A stretch of 44,187 nt of DNA from Clostridia bacterium. GTDB taxonomy: Bacteria > Bacillota_A > Clostridia > Christensenellales > Aristaeellaceae. Under the pieces are notes generated by a model. That model had not been told where the DNA came from, searched no databases, and saw nothing but the letters and a program-made list of their open reading frames with translations. The stretch spans positions 1-44,187 of the forward strand of contig BNUH01000020.1 of NCBI GenBank assembly GCA_025997215.1. Reading direction: 5' to 3'. Positions 32,826-41,029 of this stretch are shown piece by piece. Position 1 is the first letter of the stretch. Every line of letters begins with the position of its first letter. A program made the translations under genes and the position numbers.

Positions 32826-33334
32826 TGGTTAACACGATGGATAATGATGTCAACATTACTGTAACTAATACAGAACAGACGGACGGCGCGGCGGGATCAT
32901 CGAGGCGTCAGGCACGCGCCGCCATACTGCATCTGCTATATGCGCGCGGGGTGCGCGGCGTCGAGGGCGGCTTTTCGCCCGACGACGACGCGACGCTCCG
33001 CGACCTCATCGAGATACCCAGCGACGACCACAGGGTTGACCAGATCCGCCAGACCGTCCGAGCGGTGGAATCTCTCACGCCGGAGTTGGACGAGATCATC
33101 GCGCGGAATCTGTCGTCCTGGTCTATCGATCGGCTGACGCGCATTGATCGGCTGATACTGCGGCTAGCGGTTCATGAATTATTATTCAAGCCGGACGAGA
33201 ATGCGGACAGCGCGGCATCGGTTGCGATAGCCGCCGCCATCGAGCTGGCGCGGATATACTCCACCGACGAGGCGATAACTTTTATAAATGGCGTGCTGGG
33301 CAGCATCCAGCGCAACGAGAAGCCGCATTATTAA
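32825..33334 (+). CDS. nusB: Transcription antitermination factor NusB
   Basis: Binds boxA RNA with S10 to keep RNA polymerase elongating in rRNA operons. The all-helical family plan is seen in SRRQARAAILHLLYA near residue 25, ESLTPELDEIIARNLSSWSIDRLTRIDRLILRLAVHEL (residues about 80-120) and the final AIELARIYSTDEAITFINGVLGSI. The first 25 residues are an extension; an ATG at 32837 is a possible alternative start. The chosen start overlaps the previous stop by one base. It is followed by folD. Confidence 0.93.
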   Translation: MVNTMDNDVNITVTNTEQTDGAAGSSRRQARAAILHLLYARGVRGVEGGFSPDDDATLRDLIEIPSDDHRVDQIRQTVRAVESLTPELDEIIARNLSSWSIDRLTRIDRLILRLAVHELLFKPDENADSAASVAIAAAIELARIYSTDEAITFINGVLGSIQRNEKPHY

Positions 33335-33352
33335 TATGAAGGATGAATTATT

Positions 33353-34213
33353 ATGGCTGCAGATATTATAGACGGCAAGGCTCGGTCTGAACAGTTGTTG
33401 GCAGAGCTGACCGGACGCACCCAGTCGATGATCGGGCGAGGTATTTATCCTCACTTAACCGTTATACTGGTGGGCGATAATCCGGCCAGCCAAGTTTACG
33501 TCAAGCACAAGGAGAAGGCGTGCAACCAACTGGGCATCCGCTCCACCGTGCTGCGGCTATCCGCCGACACGCCCGAGCCGGAGCTGCTCGCCACTATCGA
33601 TCGTTTGAATCAGGATACGACTGTGCACGGCATACTGGTTCAACTGCCGCTGCCCAAGGGGTTCAACGAGAAGCGGATCGTCCAGCACGTCCACCCGTCG
33701 AAGGATGTCGACGTGTTCCACCCGGTGAACGCCGGATTGCTGATGCTGGGCACGCAGGTATTCGAGCCGTGCACGCCCAAGGGCATCATCGCTTTGCTGG
33801 ACGGAATAGGTTATGATATCGCTGGGAAACACGCCGTGGTTGTCGGACGGTCGAATATTGTCGGCAAGCCGGTAGCATTACTGCTGCTGCAGCGCGACGC
33901 CACCGTGACGATCTGCCATTCCAAGACGCCAGACCTCGGCGCGGTAACGCGGCAGGCGGATCTGCTGATCGCGGCGGTCGGCAAGGCCGGGCTGATCACG
34001 GGCGACATGATTAAGCCGGGCGCGGTCGTGATCGACGTGGGCGTCAACCGCAAAGAGGGCAGCAAGAAGTTATACGGCGATGTGGATTTCGACAGCGCGG
34101 CCAAGGTTGCGGGCGCGATTACGCCAGTGCCCGGCGGTGTCGGACCGATGACTATCGCCATGCTGATGAGCAATACGCTGGAGGCGGCGGAGCGCGCGTG
34201 TACAACCGAATAG
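33353..34213 (+). CDS. folD: Methylenetetrahydrofolate dehydrogenase/cyclohydrolase (FolD)
   Basis: Interconverts methylene- and formyl-tetrahydrofolate with NADP. Landmarks are VGDNPASQVYVKHKEKACNQLGI with the catalytic Lys (near residue 55), HGILVQLPLPKGF, VVGRSNIVGKPVALLLL (nucleotide site) and the final PVPGGVGPMTIAMLMSNT. The length of 286 aa is normal. The ATG at 33353 has AAGGAT. Its end overlaps the xseA start by 16 bases. Confidence 0.95.
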   Translation: MAADIIDGKARSEQLLAELTGRTQSMIGRGIYPHLTVILVGDNPASQVYVKHKEKACNQLGIRSTVLRLSADTPEPELLATIDRLNQDTTVHGILVQLPLPKGFNEKRIVQHVHPSKDVDVFHPVNAGLLMLGTQVFEPCTPKGIIALLDGIGYDIAGKHAVVVGRSNIVGKPVALLLLQRDATVTICHSKTPDLGAVTRQADLLIAAVGKAGLITGDMIKPGAVVIDVGVNRKEGSKKLYGDVDFDSAAKVAGAITPVPGGVGPMTIAMLMSNTLEAAERACTTE

Positions 34214-35559
34214 CTTATGACACGAACCTGCATGAGTTGAACCTAATCGAGCGGCTGGATTTGCTGGCGCGTTCGAGCGGATTCGACGCGGATGAGCGGC
34301 TGGTTCAAACGTCCGAACGGGTGCTATCCGTGTCGGAGTTGAACGCCTATGTCCAAAAATCGCTGGCCGCCGATCCGATGCTCCAGTCGTTGAAACTGCG
34401 CGGCGAGATCAGCAACTTGAAGCGGCACAGCAGCGGCCACCTCTACTTCTCGCTGAAGGATGAGAGCGCGCGCATCGCGTGCGTCATGTTTCGCAGCCAG
34501 GCGCAGATGTGCGAATTGAGGGCGGAGGATGGATTCCGGATCGTCGCGGACGGCCGGGCGGCGCTGTTCCCGCGCGACGGGACGTACCAATTCTACGTAG
34601 AAGCCATGCGGACGGACGGTGTGGGCGCGCTATTCCTGCGGTATGAACAGCTGCGGAAAAAGCTGCTCGCGGAAGGCCTATTCGACGCGGCGCGAAAGAA
34701 ACCTCTGCCTCTGCTGCCGCGCGGCGTGGGCGTCGTCACATCGCCGACAGGCGCTGTCATCCACGATATACAGCATGTGGCAGCCAGGAGACACGCGGGA
34801 ATACCGCTATATCTGGTACCTGTGCGAGTGCAGGGCGAAGGCGCGGCTGAGGAAATCGCACGAGCGATACGGCTGTTGGATAGTTTGGGATTCATAGATG
34901 TTATAATTACCGGACGAGGCGGCGGTTCGCTGGAGGATCTGTGGGCGTTCAACGAAGAAATTGTCGTGAGAGCGGTTTCGGCGTGTTCAAAACCCATAGT
35001 GAGCGCGGTCGGACATGAGACCGACACCACTTTGACAGATTTCGCGGCGGATGTACGCGCGCCGACGCCGTCGGCGGCTGCGGAATTGACGATTCCATTG
35101 AGAGAATCGTTATTAGACCAGATCGAGCAGTACCGCGGTCGGTTGAGACGCAGCACGGATCGGCAGCTCCAGCGTTCGCGGGATCGGTTGAAGGCGCTAA
35201 CCGCGAGGCTAACAATGCTGGAACCCAGTCGGACGCTCGAGGAACGCCGCCACCGAGTAACCGAGCTGCGCGAGCGGCTCAAATCCTGCGCGGGCCGTAT
35301 CGTCCAGCCAAGACGGTTAGGCTTGGATGGTATTGTTGGAAGGTTAACAGTTCTGAATCCAGAAAATGTATTGGAACGTGGGTATGCAATGGTGTCGGAC
35401 GAACGAGGTCATTGGCTGACTAAAGCGACGCAGATTGATTCTGATAGAATAATAAATATACGTATGCGGGACGGCCGGATTGAGGCGCGGACAATCCAGA
35501 TTGAGTCGAGCCAGGCGGTTCCGGTTGAAGGGAGTACGGCGGATGGCGCGGCAAGCTAA
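34198..35559 (+). CDS. xseA: Exodeoxyribonuclease VII large subunit (XseA)
   Basis: Catalytic subunit of exonuclease VII, which degrades single-stranded DNA from both ends. An OB-fold (LSVSELNAYVQKSL, LRGEISNLKRHSSGHLYFSLKDE) is followed by the catalytic core GVVTSPTGAVIHDIQHVAARR, VIITGRGGGSLEDLWAFNEE and SAVGHETDTTLTDFAADVRAPTPSAAAEL. A long helical region and a C-terminal VLERGYAMVSDE segment complete it. The start chosen is GTG at 34198 with GGAGG upstream, giving an N-terminal addition of about 40 residues. A GTG at 34321, directly before the OB-fold, is the alternative. xseB follows with overlapping ends. Confidence 0.94.
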   Translation: MYNRIAYDTNLHELNLIERLDLLARSSGFDADERLVQTSERVLSVSELNAYVQKSLAADPMLQSLKLRGEISNLKRHSSGHLYFSLKDESARIACVMFRSQAQMCELRAEDGFRIVADGRAALFPRDGTYQFYVEAMRTDGVGALFLRYEQLRKKLLAEGLFDAARKKPLPLLPRGVGVVTSPTGAVIHDIQHVAARRHAGIPLYLVPVRVQGEGAAEEIARAIRLLDSLGFIDVIITGRGGGSLEDLWAFNEEIVVRAVSACSKPIVSAVGHETDTTLTDFAADVRAPTPSAAAELTIPLRESLLDQIEQYRGRLRRSTDRQLQRSRDRLKALTARLTMLEPSRTLEERRHRVTELRERLKSCAGRIVQPRRLGLDGIVGRLTVLNPENVLERGYAMVSDERGHWLTKATQIDSDRIINIRMRDGRIEARTIQIESSQAVPVEGSTADGAAS

Positions 35560-35812
35560 GACTATGAATGTGGCCGAGGATTCAAATCCTGGCGGGACGG
35601 ATATATCCTTTGAATCCTGTATGGAAAGTCTGGAATCGCTCGTGCGGCGCATGGAGACCGAACAGTTGACGCTGGAGCAATCCATGGCGGTTTACGCGGA
35701 AGGCATGCGCCTGGCGCGCTCGCTGGACGATCAGCTGAACCGGACAGAGAAGGCGTTGGTGGAGCTGACCCTGGACTTTGACAGCGCCACCACGCTTGCA
35801 AAGGAAGGGTGA
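35543..35812 (+). CDS. xseB: Exodeoxyribonuclease VII small subunit (XseB)
   Basis: Small helical partner of XseA. The family core is SFESCMESLESLVRRMETEQLTLEQSMAVYAEGMRLARSLDDQLNRTEKAL. I use the ATG at 35543, eight bases after a GAAGGGAG site; longer versions run through that site. It overlaps xseA by 17 bases and is followed at once by ispA. At 89 aa it is slightly long because of an N-terminal tail. Confidence 0.93.
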   Translation: MARQAKTMNVAEDSNPGGTDISFESCMESLESLVRRMETEQLTLEQSMAVYAEGMRLARSLDDQLNRTEKALVELTLDFDSATTLAKEG

Positions 35813-35817
35813 TCATA

Positions 35818-36738
35818 ATGGTTATGATTAACGAACGCTTGGACCGGTGGGCCGCCGACATTGAGAAGCGCTTAGAATTTATGACGTGTATGTTAAGCCC
35901 GCCTGATTTTATGGGCGAAACCATCCGCTACAGCCTGCTGGGCGGCGGGAAGCGGCTGCGCGGGGCCATGCTGCTGGCCGCTAACGAGGCGTTGGGGGGA
36001 GACTACAACGAGGCGCTGCCATTCGCGGCGGCGCTGGAGATGATCCACTGCTTCTCGCTGATCCACGACGATTTGCCCGCAATGGATAATGATGATGTGC
36101 GCAGAGGTAAACCATCCAACCATATAAAGTTTGGCGAGGGTTTCGCGATACTGGCCGGGGATACGCTGCTGGCGTTCGCGGCGGAGCAGATGATGAACGA
36201 GGCTAGCAATGAGCCGAAGCGGATGGCGCCGCGCCTCAACGCGGCGCTGGCCATAATGCACGCGGCCAGCGTGAGGGGCATCGCCGGAGGCCAGTATTTG
36301 GATCTGCTGGGCGCCAACGCTGCCGAATTGCGCGACGCCGACGATCACAAACGCAGCGAGTGGACGATAATGCTGGATCGCCTCAAGACGGCGGCGCTGT
36401 TCCAGGCGGCGGTCGCGGCTGGATTTATATTGGCTGGCGGCGGCGAGGCGGAAGAGGACATCGCCTTCACATACGGCAACATGCTGGGCCTGGCCTTCCA
36501 GGTGCGCGACGACATGCTGGATATCGAGGGCGATCCGGCGGCCATGGGCAAACGCACGGGCAAGGACGCGGATAAGCTGACACTCCCGGCGATTGAAGGG
36601 ATGGAATGGTGTCAGCGATTAGTGGATATGGTAGAAAACGAGGCGTTGAATTCGTTAAAACCGCTAGGGGAAAAGGGTGAACTGCTGGCGGGATTCGTCG
36701 ATATCATACGGGAATACTCGGTAAAGAGCAAAGCCTGA
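35818..36738 (+). CDS. ispA: Polyprenyl (farnesyl/geranyl-type) diphosphate synthase (IspA)
   Basis: Condenses isopentenyl diphosphate with allylic diphosphates to C15 or C20 isoprenoid precursors. The first Asp-rich motif DDLPAMDNDDVRRG is at about residue 83 and the second DDMLD at about 231; LLGGGKRLRG and GGQYLDLLG are further family marks. The insertion in the first motif (DDxxxxD) is of the bacterial FPP synthase type. The ATG at 35818 is chosen because GGAAGG ends about 12 bases upstream; a GTG at 35809 is too close. dxs, which often follows, is absent. Confidence 0.94.
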   Translation: MVMINERLDRWAADIEKRLEFMTCMLSPPDFMGETIRYSLLGGGKRLRGAMLLAANEALGGDYNEALPFAAALEMIHCFSLIHDDLPAMDNDDVRRGKPSNHIKFGEGFAILAGDTLLAFAAEQMMNEASNEPKRMAPRLNAALAIMHAASVRGIAGGQYLDLLGANAAELRDADDHKRSEWTIMLDRLKTAALFQAAVAAGFILAGGGEAEEDIAFTYGNMLGLAFQVRDDMLDIEGDPAAMGKRTGKDADKLTLPAIEGMEWCQRLVDMVENEALNSLKPLGEKGELLAGFVDIIREYSVKSKA

Positions 36739-36751
36739 AGGGGTGCAGCCT

Positions 36752-37207
36752 TTGGAACGCATCAGCCACCTATTCGAAAACCGCGCGCTGTGGACGTCAC
36801 TGCTCGCTTGGTCGATCGCGCAGATCGCAAAGGTGGTTGTGGTGCTTATAACCGAGAAACGTTTTCACATTAGAAAGATTATGCAGTCGGGCGGTATGCC
36901 CTCTTCGCACGCTGCGTTCGCCACCGCTCTGGCCATGGGCATCGGATTCCAGGAGGGGTTTGGGGAACCTGTATTTGCGCTGGCCTGTGCGCTGGCGCTG
37001 ATCGTGATGTATGATGCGTCCGGCGTGCGCAGACAGGCGGGCAAGCACGCCAAAGTAATTAATAAAATCATTACAGACCTGGAAAACTTGATCGAACGGG
37101 GCGAACCGATCAAGCAGGAGACGCTGATCGAGTGGATCGGTCACTCGCCGGTCGAGGTATTATGCGGTGCGCTGTTAGGCGCGCTGGTTGCGGCGATTAT
37201 TATTTGA
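36752..37207 (+). CDS. Divergent PAP2 (DUF212, YuiD-like) membrane protein
   Basis: Membrane protein of a family distantly related to acid phosphatases, of unknown function in bacteria. Landmarks are FHIRKIMQSGGMPSSHAAFATALAMGIG (helix with the phosphatase-like SGGMPSSH), YDASGVRRQAGKHAKVIN and the final LGHSPVEV-like text (WIGHSPVEVLCGALLGALVAAIII). The TTG at 36752 is a better start than the GTG at 36743 because the AAGGGG site would touch the latter. It sits between ispA and obgE, all rightward. Confidence 0.88.
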   Translation: MERISHLFENRALWTSLLAWSIAQIAKVVVVLITEKRFHIRKIMQSGGMPSSHAAFATALAMGIGFQEGFGEPVFALACALALIVMYDASGVRRQAGKHAKVINKIITDLENLIERGEPIKQETLIEWIGHSPVEVLCGALLGALVAAIII

Positions 37208-37236
37208 TGATTGTTATAGATGCGAAAGGATAATTG

Positions 37237-38547
37237 ATGTTTGTCGATCAAGCTCGGATTAAGGTGCGCGCCGGGAACGGCGGCAATGGCTGCGTATCAT
37301 TCCACCGTGAAAAATTCCTGCAAAATGGCGGGCCGGACGGCGGCGACGGCGGCAGCGGCGGCGATGTGATAATCCATGCCGATCCGCAGCTGCGCACGCT
37401 GATGGATTTTCGCTACAAGACGAAGTACGAGGCGACGGGCGGGCAGGATGGCGGCAGTCAGAACCGGTCGGGCAAGGGCGGCGAGGATATCGTGGTGCGG
37501 GTGCCGCCGGGCACGATGATCCGTAAGGCTGGCGAGCGCGAACTGCTGGTGGACATGCGTCTGCCCGGCGAACGCCGGACCTTGCTGCGCGGCGGCCGCG
37601 GCGGTTGGGGGAATGCCAGGTTCGCGACGCCGACACGTCAAGCGCCTAACTTCGCCAAGCCCGGCGAGAAGGCGGTCTTTGTCGAATTGGAGCTGGAGCT
37701 GAAGCTGATCGCCGACGTGGGTTTGGTCGGTTATCCCAACGTGGGGAAATCCACAATACTTTCGGTTGTTTCAAGCGCAAAGCCTAAGATTGCGAATTAT
37801 CCCTTCACTACCCTCTCGCCAAATATCGGCATGGTTCGGTACGGCGGCGGGGATTTCGTGCTGGCGGATCTGCCGGGGCTGATTGAGGGCGCGAGCGAGG
37901 GCGTCGGATTGGGCCACGCATTCCTAAGGCATGCGGAGCGGACGCGGCTGCTGGTGCACGTGATCGACGTATCTGGGGATGAATGGCGCGATCCGGTTAA
38001 CGATTATAGAATTATACAGAATGAGCTGGCTCAGTTCTCCCGTCGGAATATGGGTGAACCGGGAAACCTGCCGCGCAGCGAAAACGATCTGGCGGCACGC
38101 GCGCGGATCGTGCTGGCCAACAAGATAGACCTGCCGGGATCGGACGAGGCCGTCGCGAAACTGCGCGCCGCGCTGCCGGGTATCCCCATATTCCCAGTCA
38201 GCGCGGCGCAAAACCGTGGGTTGGACGCGGCGCTGGGAGAGATTCTGCGGCTGCTTTCGACAATGCCCGCGACCATTCCGGAACCGGAGAGCGGGGCGCT
38301 GGATTCGTTGGAATCGATCGAGGCTGCGACAGGTTTTGAAATCCGGCAGGAAGCGGACGCATACTTCGTCGAAGGGCCGGGCATGCGTCGATTGGTGGAT
38401 TCCGTTAACTTTTCTGACCAGGAGTCGCTGGCGTGGTTCCACCGTTCACTGATAAAGCTGGGCGTGATCGAGGCGTTGAGGACGCAGGGCGCGGAGCAGG
38501 GCAGCAGCGTATTCGTGGAAGGGATGGAGTTTGACTTTACAGAATGA
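37237..38547 (+). CDS. obgE: GTPase ObgE/CgtA
   Basis: Large-subunit assembly GTPase. The glycine-rich OBG domain (residues 1-158) begins FVDQARIKVRAGNGGNGCVSFHREKF and has many Gly-Gly repeats. The G domain shows GYPNVGKST at about 165, FTTLSPNIGMVRYG (switch), DLPGLIEGASEGVGLGHAFLRH and NKIDLPGS. A C-terminal OCT domain (about 355-436) is present, as in many Firmicutes. Start at ATG 37237 behind AAAGGA. The next genes yhbY, nadD and rsfS form the usual Clostridia order. Confidence 0.96.
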   Translation: MFVDQARIKVRAGNGGNGCVSFHREKFLQNGGPDGGDGGSGGDVIIHADPQLRTLMDFRYKTKYEATGGQDGGSQNRSGKGGEDIVVRVPPGTMIRKAGERELLVDMRLPGERRTLLRGGRGGWGNARFATPTRQAPNFAKPGEKAVFVELELELKLIADVGLVGYPNVGKSTILSVVSSAKPKIANYPFTTLSPNIGMVRYGGGDFVLADLPGLIEGASEGVGLGHAFLRHAERTRLLVHVIDVSGDEWRDPVNDYRIIQNELAQFSRRNMGEPGNLPRSENDLAARARIVLANKIDLPGSDEAVAKLRAALPGIPIFPVSAAQNRGLDAALGEILRLLSTMPATIPEPESGALDSLESIEAATGFEIRQEADAYFVEGPGMRRLVDSVNFSDQESLAWFHRSLIKLGVIEALRTQGAEQGSSVFVEGMEFDFTE

Positions 38548-38568
38548 TTGCGAGGTTGAATAGTTCTG

Positions 38569-38886
38569 ATGGCAGATGAGTTATTAAATAGTAAGCAGCG
38601 GGCACTGCTGCGTGGCTTTGCGAACACGCAGGAGAGCGTATTGCACATAGGAAAAGAGGGCATTACCGAAACAGTCGTCAAACAGGCCTGGGATGCGCTG
38701 GAGGCCCGCGAGTGCATCAAGGTAACGCTCCAGAAGGGCGCGTCGTTCGAATCCACACGTGAGGCCAGCGACGCGTTATGCGCCAAGGTACACGCGCAGC
38801 CCGTGCAGGTGATCGGCTCGAAATTCGTGCTGTACCGCGCCAAGCGTGAAAAACCTGAGTTGCTGCGCAAGTTGGAGCTGTCCTAA
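38569..38886 (+). CDS. yhbY: YhbY-family RNA-binding protein (CRM domain)
   Basis: Small protein that associates with pre-50S ribosomal particles. The CRM domain starts LNSKQRALLRGFANTQESVLHIGKEGIT and holds the GxxG-type loop replaced here by GKEG, followed by VIGSKFVLYRAKRE. The length of 105 aa is typical. The ATG at 38569 stands 21 bp after obgE. Confidence 0.93.
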   Translation: MADELLNSKQRALLRGFANTQESVLHIGKEGITETVVKQAWDALEARECIKVTLQKGASFESTREASDALCAKVHAQPVQVIGSKFVLYRAKREKPELLRKLELS

Positions 38887-38909
38887 AAAATATTCTGCAG
38901 AAATATTTT
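38887..38909 (+). terminator. Weak AT-rich hairpin after yhbY
   Basis: AAAATATT (38887-38894) pairs with AATATTTT (38902-38909) around CTGCAGA. It is short and AT-rich but ends in a U-run, so it may stop rightward transcription just after yhbY. Confidence 0.35.
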
Positions 38910-38919
38910 GCGTAGGGTA

Positions 38920-38948
38920 TTGACAACTTGAAGTTGTCATGATATCAT
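38920..38948 (+). promoter_or_regulatory. Rightward promoter overlapped by a perfect 9-1-9 palindrome (MarR-like operator)
   Basis: TTGACA (38920-38925), a 17-bp spacer and TATCAT (38943-38948) form a strong promoter. TGACAACTT-G-AAGTTGTCA (38921-38939) covers the -35 box and spacer. It points into the 3' end of an opposite-strand gene; no rightward gene begins within 800 bp. Confidence 0.6.
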
Positions 38949-38955
38949 TGAGTAA

Positions 38956-39789
38956 TCACAGTTCAAAAGCCTTGACCTTCTGCCGGCGGCTGAGGTAGAA
39001 CAGGAGCAGGCACAGAACCGACGGGACGATATATGCCCAGTGGCGGGTGACGATCAGCATGGCCAGCATGCCCAGGCCGTACAACCCGTAGCGTTTTGAT
39101 TTGCCATTCTGGAGGAGGCGGGCCTTCCAGAGGGCGGGGTCAAACCGGCGGTCACGGGCGCGGCGGCCCAAGTCGCGCAGCTGCTCGTTGGTGGCGGGAG
39201 CGGCGACACCAGCGATGCGTATCAGCCCCTCACGGCCGAGGAGACGGGTTCGCGGCTGCAATTCCTCAGCCAGGAGTACAGCCTCGGAAGCGAATGGACA
39301 GGTTGCGCACACGACGCACACATCCGCGCCGTGTTCACGGGCGCTGCGGACGGACGCGAGCACGTCATCACGGCCAGCCTTCGACGAGCCGTGCTTGCGC
39401 AGACAGACGATGTATACGCGCTTGCCGTCGGACTGGGCTGTAACGCCGTCGTCCGCCTGTTCAAATCCGATCAGCGGGATCAGCTCCGACAGCCATGTGG
39501 CGGCGTTGGCGGAGGCGCTGGCCGCCGATTGCAGGATAAGAGAGTCTACGGCGATTTGGCCGCCGATGCGTCGGCGCAGGCTGGTTTCACGGGCGGCAAG
39601 GGATCGCTGTTCGCCCAGCTTGATCACGAACATCCACAGGATTGCCAGCGCAATGCCTGCGGCCAGCGCGGGCCAAGGCTGCGCCCACAGCAGATAGAAC
39701 CAGCCGACACACAGCGCAAGGATGAGCAGGCGCAGTCCAACGCGGTCAATACGCCCGGATACGGGGGTCGGGTGGTCAAGCGGCTGCAT
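38956..39789 (-). CDS. Membrane protein with possible Mrr-like (restriction-endonuclease-fold) cytoplasmic domain
   Basis: 277 aa. Two membrane helices near the N-terminus (about 20-60: LLILALCVGWFYLLW and ALAAGIALAILWMFVI) and a hairpin at the C-terminus (about 235-270) frame a cytoplasmic domain. This has VYIVCLRKHGSSKAGRDDVLASVRSAREHGADVCVVCATC and EELQPRTRLLGREGLIRIAG. The order (strand with a Lys, helix, strand ending in a small motif, later a Leu-Leu-x-R-x-x-L) is that of Mrr_cat-type domains. The catalytic Asp and Glu are not obvious, so it may be inactive. GGAGG is 8 bases before the ATG at 39789. It interrupts the yhbY-nadD order on the opposite strand. Function unknown. Confidence 0.65.
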   Translation of the reverse strand: MQPLDHPTPVSGRIDRVGLRLLILALCVGWFYLLWAQPWPALAAGIALAILWMFVIKLGEQRSLAARETSLRRRIGGQIAVDSLILQSAASASANAATWLSELIPLIGFEQADDGVTAQSDGKRVYIVCLRKHGSSKAGRDDVLASVRSAREHGADVCVVCATCPFASEAVLLAEELQPRTRLLGREGLIRIAGVAAPATNEQLRDLGRRARDRRFDPALWKARLLQNGKSKRYGLYGLGMLAMLIVTRHWAYIVPSVLCLLLFYLSRRQKVKAFEL

Positions 39790-39802
39790 AAATTATACCT
39801 CC

Positions 39803-41014
39803 ATGTACACGGTAGTATTTGTCAGGGAGGCAGCAATTATTTACAGGATTGGGATATTGGGCGGGACGTTTAACCCGGTGCACAACGCACACTTGTGGAT
39901 GGCGAGTGCGGCGTTGGACGCGTTGGCTTTGAACGAGGTGTGGTTCATGCCCGCTGGCAATCCGCCGTACAAGCCTGTCGAAGGCGCGTCGGGTGAACAG
40001 CGGTTGGCGATGCTGGGCGTTGCGTTGGACGGCTTGGAGCGGATTAAGGTCAGCGATATTGAACTGCGGCGCACCGGGGAAACTTATACGATCGATACGG
40101 TTAAGGCATTGCTGGAATTGGAACAGGCGGAGTATGTGTACTTCATCGGCGCGGATTTATTGTTGGATTTGCACAAATGGTATAAAGCTGCGGAACTGGC
40201 GCGGCTGTGCGCGTTCGCGGTGTTCCCCAGAGCGGGAGTAAAGCGGGAAGTCGCGGCGGCTGAAGCGGAACGGCTGCGGATGGATTACGGCGCGCGGATT
40301 GAATGGGTCGATGCGCAATTGCCGGATATTTCATCGACGGCGCTGCGGGCGCGGGTTCACGCCGGATTGTCGATAGAGAAGAGCGTACCAGCGGCGGTTG
40401 TGGATTACATCGACAGGGAACGGTTGTATGATCCGCCAGCGTTAAAATCGCGGGATGAGATGGTAAGGATTCTCAAGGAAACATTATCACCGAAGCGGTT
40501 TCAGCACTCGATGGGGACGGCGGCGAAAGCCGTCGAATTAGCGGCTAGATATGATGTTTCTGTCGAACAGGCCGATCTTGCAGGATTGTTGCATGATAAC
40601 GCGAAATACTTAGATGACGAGGGTTTGCGCACGGAGGCCAATCGGCTGGGCATCGAGTACGACGCCCAGCGCTGGGAGAATCCTGAACTGCTGCATGCTT
40701 CGGTTGGTGCCGCGATGCTGCGCGAACGATTCGGCGTCACCGATCCAGAAGTTGCGCGGGCGGTGCGCGCACACAACACGGGGTCTGCGGATATGTCGCG
40801 CCTGGATCTGGTTGCGTATCTGGCGGACAAGATCGAGGATTCGCGAGAACAGTACCCCGGTTTGGATGAATTGCGGCTGATTGCGCAAGATAATCTTGAA
40901 TCGGCGGTCGTGGCGACGATGTCGGGCATCATCCGTCACGTTCAATCGCGCGGGCAATTCTTACATCCGGATACCGTACTGGCGTTAGACGTCTTGACAA
41001 GGCACTTCAAATAG
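39803..41014 (+). CDS. nadD: NadD-YqeK fusion: nicotinate-nucleotide adenylyltransferase and HD-domain nucleotide hydrolase
   Basis: N-terminal half (to about residue 213) adenylylates nicotinate mononucleotide in NAD synthesis: RIGILGGTFNPVHNAHL carries the H-x-G-H-type site as HNAH, with FMPAGNPPYK and the late ISSTALRARVHAG. The C-terminal half (about 225-404) is the YqeK-type HD domain, hydrolysing Ap4A and similar: RFQHSMGTAAKAVELA, LAGLLHDNAKYL (the HD pair), VRAHNTGSADMSRLD, and ADKIEDSREQYPG. In most Firmicutes these are two adjacent genes; here they are one frame. Start: the ATG at 39803 has no site of its own; a GGGAGG at 39825-39830 suggests an ATT start at 39836 or 39839 instead, which would give the usual N-terminus. 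Confidence 0.92.
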   Translation: MYTVVFVREAAIIYRIGILGGTFNPVHNAHLWMASAALDALALNEVWFMPAGNPPYKPVEGASGEQRLAMLGVALDGLERIKVSDIELRRTGETYTIDTVKALLELEQAEYVYFIGADLLLDLHKWYKAAELARLCAFAVFPRAGVKREVAAAEAERLRMDYGARIEWVDAQLPDISSTALRARVHAGLSIEKSVPAAVVDYIDRERLYDPPALKSRDEMVRILKETLSPKRFQHSMGTAAKAVELAARYDVSVEQADLAGLLHDNAKYLDDEGLRTEANRLGIEYDAQRWENPELLHASVGAAMLRERFGVTDPEVARAVRAHNTGSADMSRLDLVAYLADKIEDSREQYPGLDELRLIAQDNLESAVVATMSGIIRHVQSRGQFLHPDTVLALDVLTRHFK

Positions 41015-41029
41015 AAGGGGAGTGAACCC

